A DNA stretch of 35,250 nt, taken from contig OMIR01000041.1 of assembly GCA_900299125.1 (NCBI GenBank), positions 1 to 35,250 on the forward strand. The letters are read 5' to 3'. The notes beneath the pieces were generated by a model that worked only from the letters and a program-made list of their open reading frames with translations, searched no databases and had not been told where the DNA came from. The position numbers were made by a program, and so were the translations under genes. This DNA is from Nitrosopumilales archaeon. Its GTDB lineage: Archaea; Thermoproteota; Nitrososphaeria; Nitrososphaerales; Nitrosopumilaceae. Below, piece after piece: positions 16,698 to 23,997 of the stretch. Numbering within the stretch: position 1 is the first letter of the stretch; every line of letters begins with the position of its first letter.

Positions 16698-18446
16698 GTG
16701 AGCCAGGAACAAAAACTCTCATACTACATAAACAAAGCAAAATCGCTTGATATTGCAAAATATGAAAAAAAAATACGCATAGCTTTGATTGGAAGCTTTA
16801 CGCTTAATGGAATAGAAGAGACATTGCGAGTCAAATGCTCTGAAATGAATGTCGGTTGTAATTCGTATGTGGCAGGTTACAATCAATACAACCAAGAAAT
16901 TCTCAACAAGGAAAGCAATCTATACAAGTTTTCTCCCGATGTGACATTTCTAATCCTTGATATCAGGAGCATTCTTGGTAAACTATTCCATACACCATAC
17001 TTGATCTCTGAAACTGAGAGAAAGAAATTCATAGACAACAAGGTATCGGAGATTTCTAATCTGATCAAATCTTTTACAAACAATTCTAAATCAAAATTGG
17101 TCCTCACTAACCTTGCAATACCGACGTATTCACCATATGGGATCTATGAAACAAAAGTAGCATATGGTCTACAGGAAATGGTTAATGACTATAACCAACA
17201 AATTTTGGCGATTACTAAAAACGTCGAATCTGTTTATGTTTATGACTTTAATGCCTTTATGACAAAGTTTGGTGAGAAAAATGTATTTGATTTTAAACAG
17301 TTTTTCCTTGGGGATGTACAGATCTCGTTTGAATATATTCCGTATCTATCTCATAGTCTTACAGGCTATGTCAAAGCAATTCTCGGACTGAACAAAAAAT
17401 GTATAGTTTTAGATCTTGACAACACCTTATGGGGAGGAATAGTGGGCGAAGATGGTTTTGAAGGCATAAATCTGGGAGGCGATCCTGTAGGTAAGGCATT
17501 CGCAGAATTCCAAAAATTATTGTTGTCTATACACAAACGAGGTATACTTCTTGCAATAAACAGTAAAAACAATTTCGAGGATGCAATACATGTCATACGG
17601 GAACACTCTGAGATGGTTCTTAAAGAAGAGCATTTTGCATGTATGAAAATAAACTGGAATGACAAGGTGCAAAACATGAAGGAAATCGCAAATGATCTAA
17701 ACATAGGCCTTGACAGCATGATCTTCTTCGATGATGATCCTGTAAATTGTGAATACATCAAATCAAGTTTCCCACAAGTTATGACTGTTACGATGCCAAA
17801 AGACACATCTCAGTATGTTCCGCTTTTAATGAGTCTCAATGATTTTGATATTTTAAAAATAACTGAGGAGGATCTTGGCAGAGGTAATATGTACCTGCAA
17901 GAAAAACAAAGAAAAGATCTAGAACACCAAGCAACAAATCTTGATGACTTTTTACAACAATTAGCGATTAATCTCAAAATAAAAAAAGCAAATGATTTTA
18001 CAATTCCCAGAATATCGCAACTAACACTAAAAACAAATCAGTTCAACCTAACTACAAAACGCTATCAAGATGAAGACATCAGAAAATTCATAGACTCTGG
18101 TAATTGGGTAGGGTGTGCTCAAGTTCAGGACAAATTTGGTGACAGTGGAATAACTGGAGTATTCATAGTCAAAAAAAATCCCACGGAGTGGATTATTGAT
18201 ACATTTTTGCTCAGCTGCAGAATAATGGGCAGAGGCATAGAGAATGGAATTTTATCAGAAATTCTCAAAAAGGCAAAAGAAGCAGGCGTAAAATCAGTCG
18301 TAGGCGAATTTATTCCAACAAAAAAGAATGCCCCATGTGCAAATTTTTTCTCAGACTATGGATTCAAAAAGATTGGACAGTATTGGGTTTTTGATATGAA
18401 TAACCCTATAAAAACTCCTAAACATCTCAGCTGTAGTGTAGAATAA
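16698..18446 (+). CDS. FkbH-like HAD-superfamily acyl-ACP loading protein
   Basis: The protein has about 582 residues. An SGNH-like N-terminal half comes first. A HAD phosphatase-like domain follows with L-D-L-D-N-T-L-W-G-G near 238-247, the D-x-D-x-T nucleophile motif, and F-F-D-D-D-P-V-N-C in its second half. A GNAT-like C-terminal region contains F-G-D-S-G-I-T-G-V. This is the full three-part FkbH layout. In the FK520 pathway FkbH takes 1,3-bisphosphoglycerate, removes a phosphate and loads a glyceryl group onto an acyl carrier protein. The gene ends in a 1-bp overlap with an ACP gene, which fits exactly. The GTG at 16698 is preferred by TATA spacing; a TTG at 16686 would add four residues. 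FkbH systems are mainly bacterial, so horizontal origin is likely. Confidence 0.88.
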   Translation: MSQEQKLSYYINKAKSLDIAKYEKKIRIALIGSFTLNGIEETLRVKCSEMNVGCNSYVAGYNQYNQEILNKESNLYKFSPDVTFLILDIRSILGKLFHTPYLISETERKKFIDNKVSEISNLIKSFTNNSKSKLVLTNLAIPTYSPYGIYETKVAYGLQEMVNDYNQQILAITKNVESVYVYDFNAFMTKFGEKNVFDFKQFFLGDVQISFEYIPYLSHSLTGYVKAILGLNKKCIVLDLDNTLWGGIVGEDGFEGINLGGDPVGKAFAEFQKLLLSIHKRGILLAINSKNNFEDAIHVIREHSEMVLKEEHFACMKINWNDKVQNMKEIANDLNIGLDSMIFFDDDPVNCEYIKSSFPQVMTVTMPKDTSQYVPLLMSLNDFDILKITEEDLGRGNMYLQEKQRKDLEHQATNLDDFLQQLAINLKIKKANDFTIPRISQLTLKTNQFNLTTKRYQDEDIRKFIDSGNWVGCAQVQDKFGDSGITGVFIVKKNPTEWIIDTFLLSCRIMGRGIENGILSEILKKAKEAGVKSVVGEFIPTKKNAPCANFFSDYGFKKIGQYWVFDMNNPIKTPKHLSCSVE

Positions 18447-18682
18447 TGACCAAAAAATTGTTTGAAATTATTTCTCAGGTTTTGAACGTACCAATGACAG
18501 AAATCAATGATGAATCAGGCCCAGAAACAATCGAAGGATGGGACTCATTTAACCTCTATGTGTTATTGGATGAAATTGAAACAACATACAATGTGAAATT
18601 TGATCTGGACGAAACGTTAGAAATAAAGAACGTGGGACATTTCAAAAAAATGCTACAAAGGCATGGAGTAACTGATTTCTAA
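18446..18682 (+). CDS. Acyl carrier protein
   Basis: This 78-residue acidic protein has the four-helix ACP pattern. The phosphopantetheine attachment site reads E-G-W-D-S-F-N, with Ser34 as the modified residue, a common variant of the D-S-L motif in non-fatty-acid ACPs. The ATG overlaps the stop of the FkbH gene by one base, so translation is coupled. A holo-ACP synthase lies two genes downstream and would convert this apo protein to its active form. Archaea normally lack fatty-acid-synthase ACPs, so this carrier is presumably dedicated to the glyceryl (or related acyl) group delivered by FkbH and then moved to a glycan. That use is inference. Confidence 0.92.
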   Translation: MTKKLFEIISQVLNVPMTEINDESGPETIEGWDSFNLYVLLDEIETTYNVKFDLDETLEIKNVGHFKKMLQRHGVTDF

Positions 18683-18685
18683 GCA

Positions 18686-19090
18686 ATGAAGCTACATCAT
18701 GTTGGTATTGTAGTACCAAACATTCGAGATTCTCTCGGTGAACTTGGTAAATATTTCAAATTTGAAAGTATCAGTATACCGACATTGGTGGGCTCTCAAA
18801 AAGTAAATGTCTGTTTTCTAAAGGTGGGCCAGCCATATATTGAGCTAATTGAACCAGCATCTGTAGACACACCTGTGACATCATTTTAGAATACGGGCGG
18901 AGGATTCCATCATCTATGTTTTGAGGTAAATGATATTCACAAAGCAGTTGATGATATGGAAAAAAAAGGTGCCAGAGTTGTAGTAAAACCAGTCATCGGT
19001 TTTGAAAATAGACTCATTGCGTTTGTTTTATTAAACATGAAGAACACAAAATGTAATCTCATTGAATTTGCTGAAGCAATAAAATCATAA
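18686..19090 (+). pseudogene. VOC-family (methylmalonyl-CoA epimerase-like) protein interrupted by an in-frame TAG
   Basis: The frame opens with M-K-L-H-H-V-G-I-V-V, a typical VOC start with its metal His, and runs through Y-I-E-L-I-E-P near residues 51-57. It meets TAG at 18887-18889 after 67 codons. The same frame then continues without any shift for 66 further codons to TAA at 19088-19090. That part contains G-G-G-F-H-H-L-C-F-E-V and L-I-E-F, exactly the second beta-alpha-beta module and remaining metal ligands of the family. Joined, the protein is about 134 residues, the normal length. The TAG aligns with a position usually occupied by Leu (F-L-E-K-x-G-G-G in relatives), so TTG to TAG is the simplest change. 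It may be a young nonsense mutation, a sequencing error or readthrough. It begins 3 bp after the ACP stop and ends 3 bp before acpS. Confidence 0.85.
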
Positions 19091-19093
19091 TCA

Positions 19094-19459
19094 TTGACTG
19101 CATATCATCTTAGAAATATTGGAGTCGGAATAGATATTGTAGATGTTTCACGATTCAAAAAAATCCCATATGGTCAAAACAAAAGCTTTTACAAAAAAAT
19201 CTTCACCGTCTCAGAAATTCAATATTGCGCTAAATTCAGTGAGCCGTACAAACATTTTGCAGCCAAGTTCGCACTCAAAGAGGCTGTAAAAAAATCAATA
19301 GCAAGAAATGTAAAAATGTCTGATATTGTGACATCACACACAAAATCAAAACCTATTGTTTTACTTAAAAATAATAAAAATTATCAATTCAAAGTATCAC
19401 TGAGTCATGAAAAAACTCTTGCAATAGCTATAGTACTCTCAGAAAACCTATCTAGATGA
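19094..19459 (+). CDS. acpS: Holo-[acyl carrier protein] synthase (4'-phosphopantetheinyl transferase, AcpS type)
   Basis: The 121-residue protein has the AcpS signatures: G-V-G-I-D-I-V-D-V near 10-18 with the Mg-binding Asp14, F-T-V-S-E-I-Q-Y-C near 37-45, and F-A-A-K-F-A-L-K-E-A near 55-64 with Glu63 and Lys62. These are the metal and CoA-contact residues of bacterial trimeric AcpS enzymes. It transfers phosphopantetheine from CoA to a carrier Ser, almost certainly Ser34 of the ACP encoded two genes upstream. The TTG start at 19094 lies 3 bp after the VOC frame ends; there is no ATG near. The 3' end overlaps the convergent GT2 gene by 8 bp. Presence of a dedicated AcpS next to the ACP supports a functional module. 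Confidence 0.92.
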   Translation: MTAYHLRNIGVGIDIVDVSRFKKIPYGQNKSFYKKIFTVSEIQYCAKFSEPYKHFAAKFALKEAVKKSIARNVKMSDIVTSHTKSKPIVLLKNNKNYQFKVSLSHEKTLAIAIVLSENLSR

Positions 19460-20495
19460 TCTTTCTTGTAGTTCTGCTTAATCTGTAAATAAATTTGTTA
19501 AAGAGCATGTTGCTTTTTTTGTCTGCAACCTCTTTTGGAACTGCAAGGTCATCGCTAAACTCTACAATTATTTCTCTATCTGATACTTTTCGCTGCTTTT
19601 GGATCTCGTGATAACGTTGATTGATTTTTTTCCTATTCTTTATTATGTCGACTGAAGCTCTTATTTTTGCTTTAATCATGCCTTTTCTTAAATAAAAAAA
19701 GAACACCGCAATTTCTACAAGCACTAACGATGGGAGCATCTTGTAAAAAGTAGATCTTGAATAATGAGTCAGAATACAATAATACCTGTTTCTCTCTAAA
19801 AGATAATACTTGAATTGACTCCATTTGAAACTAAATCCCTCTGGAGGATGATAAATAACAGAATCTGGGACGTAATACGATTTTATTCCACGCATGGCTG
19901 CTCTCCAACCTACATCAAGATCATCATGATATGCAAAAAGAAACGAGTCAAACATACCCAGTCCCCTTAATGTCTCAGTTGATGTAAAAAGGCAAGTACC
20001 AGATGCATAACCAATTGTTTCTATGTGATCAAACTGCTTATCATCACGATTACCTTTTCCACGTGAATAACCAAATGCAAAAAGCTGTATCATGTTCCCG
20101 GTACTCATCAAAATACTGTGATCTGTAGTTGTAAGGAATTTTGGTTGATAAAGGCCGACTCCATGTTCTTCGTATGCCTCAACAAGTTTTGTTAACCAGT
20201 TTGGTTCTGCTAAAGTGTCTGGATTCAAAATCACAACAAACTCTCCTTTTGCAATTCTTATCCCAACATTGTTTCCCTCACAATATCCGAGATTTTCTTT
20301 GTTTTCAATCAAAACTATGTTTGGGAATTTTTCTTTACAAGTTTGATGACTATGATCTTTTGATGCATTATCTACTACAATCACTTCAAAATTTGGGTAC
20401 TCTGTTTTTAGTATGGAATCAACACAATCAATTAACAGCTGTCCTGCATTATAATTAAGAATGATTATGCTGACCAGAGGTTTGTTTTTAGTCAT
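19452..20495 (-). CDS. GT2-family glycosyltransferase (rhamnosyltransferase/WbbL-like)
   Basis: The 347-residue protein starts with a GT-A domain: S-I-I-I-L-N-Y-N near 9-16, V-V-D-N-A-S-K-D near 40-47, E-N-L-G-Y-C-E-G-N-N-V-G near 67-78, and the metal motif L-N-P-D-T near 91-95. The F-A-Y-H-D-D-L-D-V-G-W-R segment near 188-199 is the expected acceptor/catalytic loop of WbbL-type enzymes. A single hydrophobic stretch near 254-267 could anchor it to the membrane. The C-terminal 80 residues are basic and poorly conserved. The ATG start is clear. It is convergent with acpS (8-bp overlap) and divergent from the TylF-type methyltransferase. Confidence 0.88.
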   Translation of the reverse strand: MTKNKPLVSIIILNYNAGQLLIDCVDSILKTEYPNFEVIVVDNASKDHSHQTCKEKFPNIVLIENKENLGYCEGNNVGIRIAKGEFVVILNPDTLAEPNWLTKLVEAYEEHGVGLYQPKFLTTTDHSILMSTGNMIQLFAFGYSRGKGNRDDKQFDHIETIGYASGTCLFTSTETLRGLGMFDSFLFAYHDDLDVGWRAAMRGIKSYYVPDSVIYHPPEGFSFKWSQFKYYLLERNRYYCILTHYSRSTFYKMLPSLVLVEIAVFFFYLRKGMIKAKIRASVDIIKNRKKINQRYHEIQKQRKVSDREIIVEFSDDLAVPKEVADKKSNMLFNKFIYRLSRTTRKII

Positions 20496-20556
20496 GGCTG
20501 TGTGATGAATATTGCATATTATTCATTTTATGAGTGCTGAGTTTTACTTCATAATG

Positions 20557-20562
20557 TTAAAT
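20557..20562 (+). promoter_or_regulatory. TATA-like TTAAAT for the TylF-type methyltransferase gene
   Basis: TTAAAT is centred 26 nt before the GTG at 20586. This supports the GTG as a leaderless start in the 90-bp divergent gap. Confidence 0.5.
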
Positions 20563-20585
20563 TATCAACAAATCTAGTCATAAAC

Positions 20586-21293
20586 GTGGACGATAATACA
20601 CGCAGTAGCGTTTACAAAACCAAAGCGCTTGGCAACATTTTGGGATATTTTCTTTATCTCTTCCAGTTCAAGCTCCTCTCGTTTTACAAAGGTCAACAAG
20701 TAGTGAACTTGATAAAATCCATTAGAAATGAAGTTGATCTCGCTTTCTATCCATACGAAGCCTACACAGTGTATTCAATCGCAAAATCGCAGAGCAATCT
20801 CAAAGGAGACATGGCAGAAGTTGGTGTGTATCAGGGAGGGTCTGCAAAACTCATCTGCGAGGCCAAACAAAAAACCAAGCTTCACCTGTTTGATACGTTT
20901 TCTGGATTACCTCCGGTTTCTGACAAAGATACGCATTTTGGGACCAAATTCTGGCATGAAAATGAATTTAACAACACCAGTGAAGAAACTGTGAAAAAGT
21001 ATCTGTCCAAATATGAGAATGTCTTTTTGTACAAGGGTAGGTTTCCAGAAACATCTACTCCTATCAAAGACGTTCAATTCAGCTTTGTCCATCTTGATGT
21101 CGATCTGTATCAAAGCACACGTGACTGCCTAGAGTTTTTTTATCCTAGACTTGTCAATGGAGGAATCATACTTACCCATGACTATCATTCAAATGGTGTA
21201 CAAACTGCATTCCGAGAATATTTCCAAGACAAGAAAATCCCGATGATTGAGCTTACGGGTTCACAATGTATGGTAGTTAACGCTAAAGAGTAA
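20586..21293 (+). CDS. TylF/MycF-family sugar O-methyltransferase
   Basis: The 235-residue protein shows the macrocin-O-methyltransferase pattern: A-E-V-G-V-Y-Q-G-G-S-A SAM-binding loop near 78-88, L-F-D-T-F-S-G-L-P near 100-108, and H-L-D-V-D-L-Y near 169-175 with the metal-binding acidic residues. L-T-H-D-Y follows near 197-201. These Mg-dependent enzymes methylate hydroxyls of deoxysugars. An N-terminal hydrophobic stretch near 17-32 may associate with the membrane. The GTG start fits the TATA element 26 nt upstream. The 3' end overlaps the convergent rmlA gene by 11 bp. It is a second methyltransferase family in the island beside FkbM. Confidence 0.88.
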   Translation: MDDNTRSSVYKTKALGNILGYFLYLFQFKLLSFYKGQQVVNLIKSIRNEVDLAFYPYEAYTVYSIAKSQSNLKGDMAEVGVYQGGSAKLICEAKQKTKLHLFDTFSGLPPVSDKDTHFGTKFWHENEFNNTSEETVKKYLSKYENVFLYKGRFPETSTPIKDVQFSFVHLDVDLYQSTRDCLEFFYPRLVNGGIILTHDYHSNGVQTAFREYFQDKKIPMIELTGSQCMVVNAKE

Positions 21294-22350
21294 TTCTCGT
21301 TCCTTCCCCAAGAAGAAAGACCTTACTGTCATGTTCTTTTGGATCATAGTTTATTGTTGAATTATACGCAATAATGCTATTCTTTATTTTGATGTTGGAC
21401 TCTATGTTACAATCTCCCATTACAATTGAGTTGCTTATTTGGCATTTTGCTAGTTTGGAATTGTTGCCTATGCTTGTGTTTGGACCTACTATAGTATCGG
21501 ACTCTATTGTGCAATTATCTCCTATTATCACCGGACCGATAATTTTGGCGCCACTTTTTATGACTGTGCCCTCTCCAACCATAACTTTTCCCTCAACGGA
21601 AACATTGCTCTCCTTTCGTGCGTGAAAATATGGAGTCATCTTCTCTAAAATGGCACCATTAGCATTAATGATGTCATCTGGAGTGCCTGTATCTTTCCAA
21701 TAATCTGTTATCATGTTGTAAATGATCTTATTTTTTTCTTCAAGCAACATATGTAGAGCATCTGTTATCTCTAACTCGTTTCTCCAAGATGGTTTTAACC
21801 TGTCTATGATGTCAAAAATTTTTGGCGTGAGCAGATAGATTCCAGTTACTGCTAAATTACTCGGAGGATTCTTTGGCTTTTCCATAATCCTCAATATTTG
21901 ACCGTTTTTTACTTCTGCAATCCCAAATCTACTTGGATTGTCTACTTCGCATAACAAAATTGATGCAGCAGCATCTGAATCTGTAAAGTTTCTGACATAG
22001 TCAATAATTGGTCTTTGAATTATGTTATCTCCCAAAAACACCAAAAATTTGTCATTTCCTACAAACTCTTTGCATAGTCTTATTGCGTGTGCTATTCCAC
22101 GTGGATAATCTTGTTCAATGTATGAAATCTTGACGTCAAACTTTTCACCATTTCCATAGTGTTCTTTTACTTTATTCGATCCGGCACCTCCTATTATGAT
22201 GACGATTTCTTTTACTCCAGACTCTCTCATTGATTCAATACAGTATTGTGACATGGGTTTGTTTGCTATTGGCAATAATTGTTTTGGGCCTGTATGTGTT
22301 AGAGGCCTCAATCTAGTTCCATGGCCACCGTGAAGCAAAATCCCCTTCAT
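21283..22350 (-). CDS. rmlA: Glucose-1-phosphate thymidylyltransferase, long RmlA type with hexapeptide C-terminus
   Basis: The protein has about 355 residues. The N-terminal nucleotidyltransferase domain starts with M-K-G-I-L-L-H-G-G-H-G-T-R-L-R-P-L-T, the signature pyrophosphorylase loop, and has P-K-Q-L-L-P next to it. F-L-G-D-N near residue 90 binds metal and G-I-Y-L-L lies near 165. From about 240 onward, hexapeptide repeats form a left-handed beta-helix as in archaeal long RmlA proteins. It makes dTDP-glucose for the adjacent RmlB. A GTG three codons upstream (22359) is an alternative start; the ATG at 22350 aligns better with the family. It follows rmlB by 22 bp in the same operon. Confidence 0.88.
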   Translation of the reverse strand: MKGILLHGGHGTRLRPLTHTGPKQLLPIANKPMSQYCIESMRESGVKEIVIIIGGAGSNKVKEHYGNGEKFDVKISYIEQDYPRGIAHAIRLCKEFVGNDKFLVFLGDNIIQRPIIDYVRNFTDSDAAASILLCEVDNPSRFGIAEVKNGQILRIMEKPKNPPSNLAVTGIYLLTPKIFDIIDRLKPSWRNELEITDALHMLLEEKNKIIYNMITDYWKDTGTPDDIINANGAILEKMTPYFHARKESNVSVEGKVMVGEGTVIKSGAKIIGPVIIGDNCTIESDTIVGPNTSIGNNSKLAKCQISNSIVMGDCNIESNIKIKNSIIAYNSTINYDPKEHDSKVFLLGEGTRITL

Positions 22351-22372
22351 CAAAATCACATTATTTACTTCA

Positions 22373-23362
22373 TTATTTAGAGTTCTTTACGCCTACTAGC
22401 ATCTGCCTGTTTGAGATCTTTTTCCACCAGTCTTTATTGTGCAGATACCACTCTACTGTGATGTCTAGTCCCTGCTCAAAGGTGTATTTTGGCTTCCATC
22501 CTAACTCTCGCTGAATCTTTGATGAGTTCAAGCTATATCTGAAATCGTGGCCTGGCCTGTCTGATACATATTTGATTAATTTCGTTGATTTACCAAGAGC
22601 TTTTAGAATTCTCCTTACAATGTAGTTGTTGCTAAGCTCATTATGTCCTGCAATGTTATATGATTCTCCAGATTTTCCTTTTTGAAACACGGTCATTATT
22701 GCATCACAATGATCGTCTACAAATATCCAATCTCTGATATTTTTCCCAGTGCCGAAAATCGGAATGTTCTGGTCTTTTGTTGCTAAAATTATTGTTTTTG
22801 GGATCAGTTTTTCAGGAAATTGTCGTGGGCCAAAGTTGTTAGTGCATCTTGTTATCATCACATCTGTGTTGTAAGTAGACCAGTATGACTTTGCCAAAAG
22901 TTCTGCGGCTGCCTTTGTGGATGAATATGGACTGGATGGATTAAACACATAGTTCTCATCTGCACTACCTTTCTTGACGCTACCAAAAACCTCATCAGTT
23001 GAAATATGAACAAGCTTTGTCTTGTATTTACGCACTGATTCTAATACTGAATGTACACCAATAACATTTGAATCCAAAAATGCTCTTGGATTTGTGATAC
23101 TTCTGTCTACGTGTGATTCTGCAGCAAAATTAAACACAACGTCTGCTTTGGAAACAAGTTTGTCCATAAGCTTCTGATTGCAAATATTTCCTTTGATGTT
23201 TTGGTATTTTTTTTTGTTTTTTAATTGATCAAGATTTGCCTTGCTAGAACCAACAAATTCCGCATCAACGTTAGTAATTGTAAATTCTGGGTGTCTTTTT
23301 GCAAGGTACAGGATAAAATTGCTACCAATAAATCCAAGACCTCCTGTTACTAGTATTTTCAT
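22373..23362 (-). CDS. rmlB: dTDP-glucose 4,6-dehydratase
   Basis: The 329-residue extended SDR has T-G-G-L-G-F-I-G at 6-13, A-A-E-S-H-V-D-R-S near 80-88, and the RmlB-specific active-site loop I-S-T-D-E-V-F-G-S near 119-127, where the Asp-Glu pair performs the dehydration. Y-S-S-T-K supplies the catalytic Tyr and Lys, and N-N-F-G-P-R-Q and R-D-W-I-F-V-D-D follow as in all RmlB proteins. It converts dTDP-glucose to dTDP-4-keto-6-deoxyglucose. The ATG start is clear, and rmlA lies directly downstream. No rmlD is recognisable in the window, so the keto sugar probably does not become rhamnose here, or rmlD lies elsewhere. Confidence 0.92.
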   Translation of the reverse strand: MKILVTGGLGFIGSNFILYLAKRHPEFTITNVDAEFVGSSKANLDQLKNKKKYQNIKGNICNQKLMDKLVSKADVVFNFAAESHVDRSITNPRAFLDSNVIGVHSVLESVRKYKTKLVHISTDEVFGSVKKGSADENYVFNPSSPYSSTKAAAELLAKSYWSTYNTDVMITRCTNNFGPRQFPEKLIPKTIILATKDQNIPIFGTGKNIRDWIFVDDHCDAIMTVFQKGKSGESYNIAGHNELSNNYIVRRILKALGKSTKLIKYVSDRPGHDFRYSLNSSKIQRELGWKPKYTFEQGLDITVEWYLHNKDWWKKISNRQMLVGVKNSK

Positions 23363-23497
23363 GAACTAAACCTACCTGTAAATCTCAATTGCAATTATGT
23401 ATTGACACAATTATTGTCTGTATTTAACATTGTTTGATAATTTAATAAAATCATTGAAATAAAGTATCAAATTAATTGTGAATTAGTACCAATCTAA

Positions 23498-23956
23498 ATG
23501 ACAACAGAAATCAAATCAATTAAACTTGAAACACATCCGACCAAATCCATTGTAGATCAACACGTAAATGGCTCTCTAACTGTGATCTGGAGAGATTGGG
23601 ATGATACACTTCAGACCGATCCCAAAATGGTCTATATTTCATACGTGGATCTTGGAGAAACAAAAGGACCTCATCTTCACACAAAAAGAGACAGCTATTT
23701 TGTTTGCATTGATGGAAAGGTTGTTTTCATAATAAAAGACACAGATGGAATCTATCATGAAATTATCTCAAGCTCAGATGAGCCGGTACTGGTAAAAGTT
23801 CCAAAAGGTTATCCATCTGCGCACATTAACATCTCAAACAAAAGATCTGCAGTGTTGGCCTTGGCTAGCATATCTTGGAAGCCAAACGACAACGAAATGC
23901 AAAATGTAACGTTTGATAATTATGACTGGAACAAATGGGCAAAAAATACACCGTGA
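23498..23956 (+). CDS. Cupin-fold sugar epimerase/ketoisomerase-like protein (RmlC/FdtA-like)
   Basis: The 152-residue single-domain beta protein has a K-G-P-H-L-H-T-K motif near 56-63 (H59, H61) that resembles the R-G-x-H-A-H catalytic motif of FdtA/WxcM 3,4-ketoisomerases. It also has a K-V-P-K-G-Y-P-S-A-H segment that resembles the I-P-x-G-x-x-H-G part of RmlC 3,5-epimerases. It therefore belongs to the cupin sugar enzymes, but the exact reaction is open. It is divergent from rmlB, which would supply its likely dTDP-4-keto-6-deoxyglucose substrate. The ATG at 23498 sits 135 bp from the rmlB start. If FdtA-like, the aminotransferase at 8.7-9.9 kb could complete a 3-amino-3,6-dideoxysugar route. 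Confidence 0.7.
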   Translation: MTTEIKSIKLETHPTKSIVDQHVNGSLTVIWRDWDDTLQTDPKMVYISYVDLGETKGPHLHTKRDSYFVCIDGKVVFIIKDTDGIYHEIISSSDEPVLVKVPKGYPSAHINISNKRSAVLALASISWKPNDNEMQNVTFDNYDWNKWAKNTP

Positions 23957-23997
23957 TTGTTAAAATAATCTTAAGCAATATTTAAAAAATGTCATAA

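Noticed and set aside
18686-18889. A complete 67-residue VOC mini-protein
   Set aside because: It lacks the second VOC module with the other metal ligands, which continues in frame right after the stop.
18887-18889. Pyrrolysine at the amber codon
   Set aside because: Pyrrolysine is known from methanogens and a few other lineages, not from Thaumarchaeota. The position aligns with Leu, and the second interrupted gene uses TAA.
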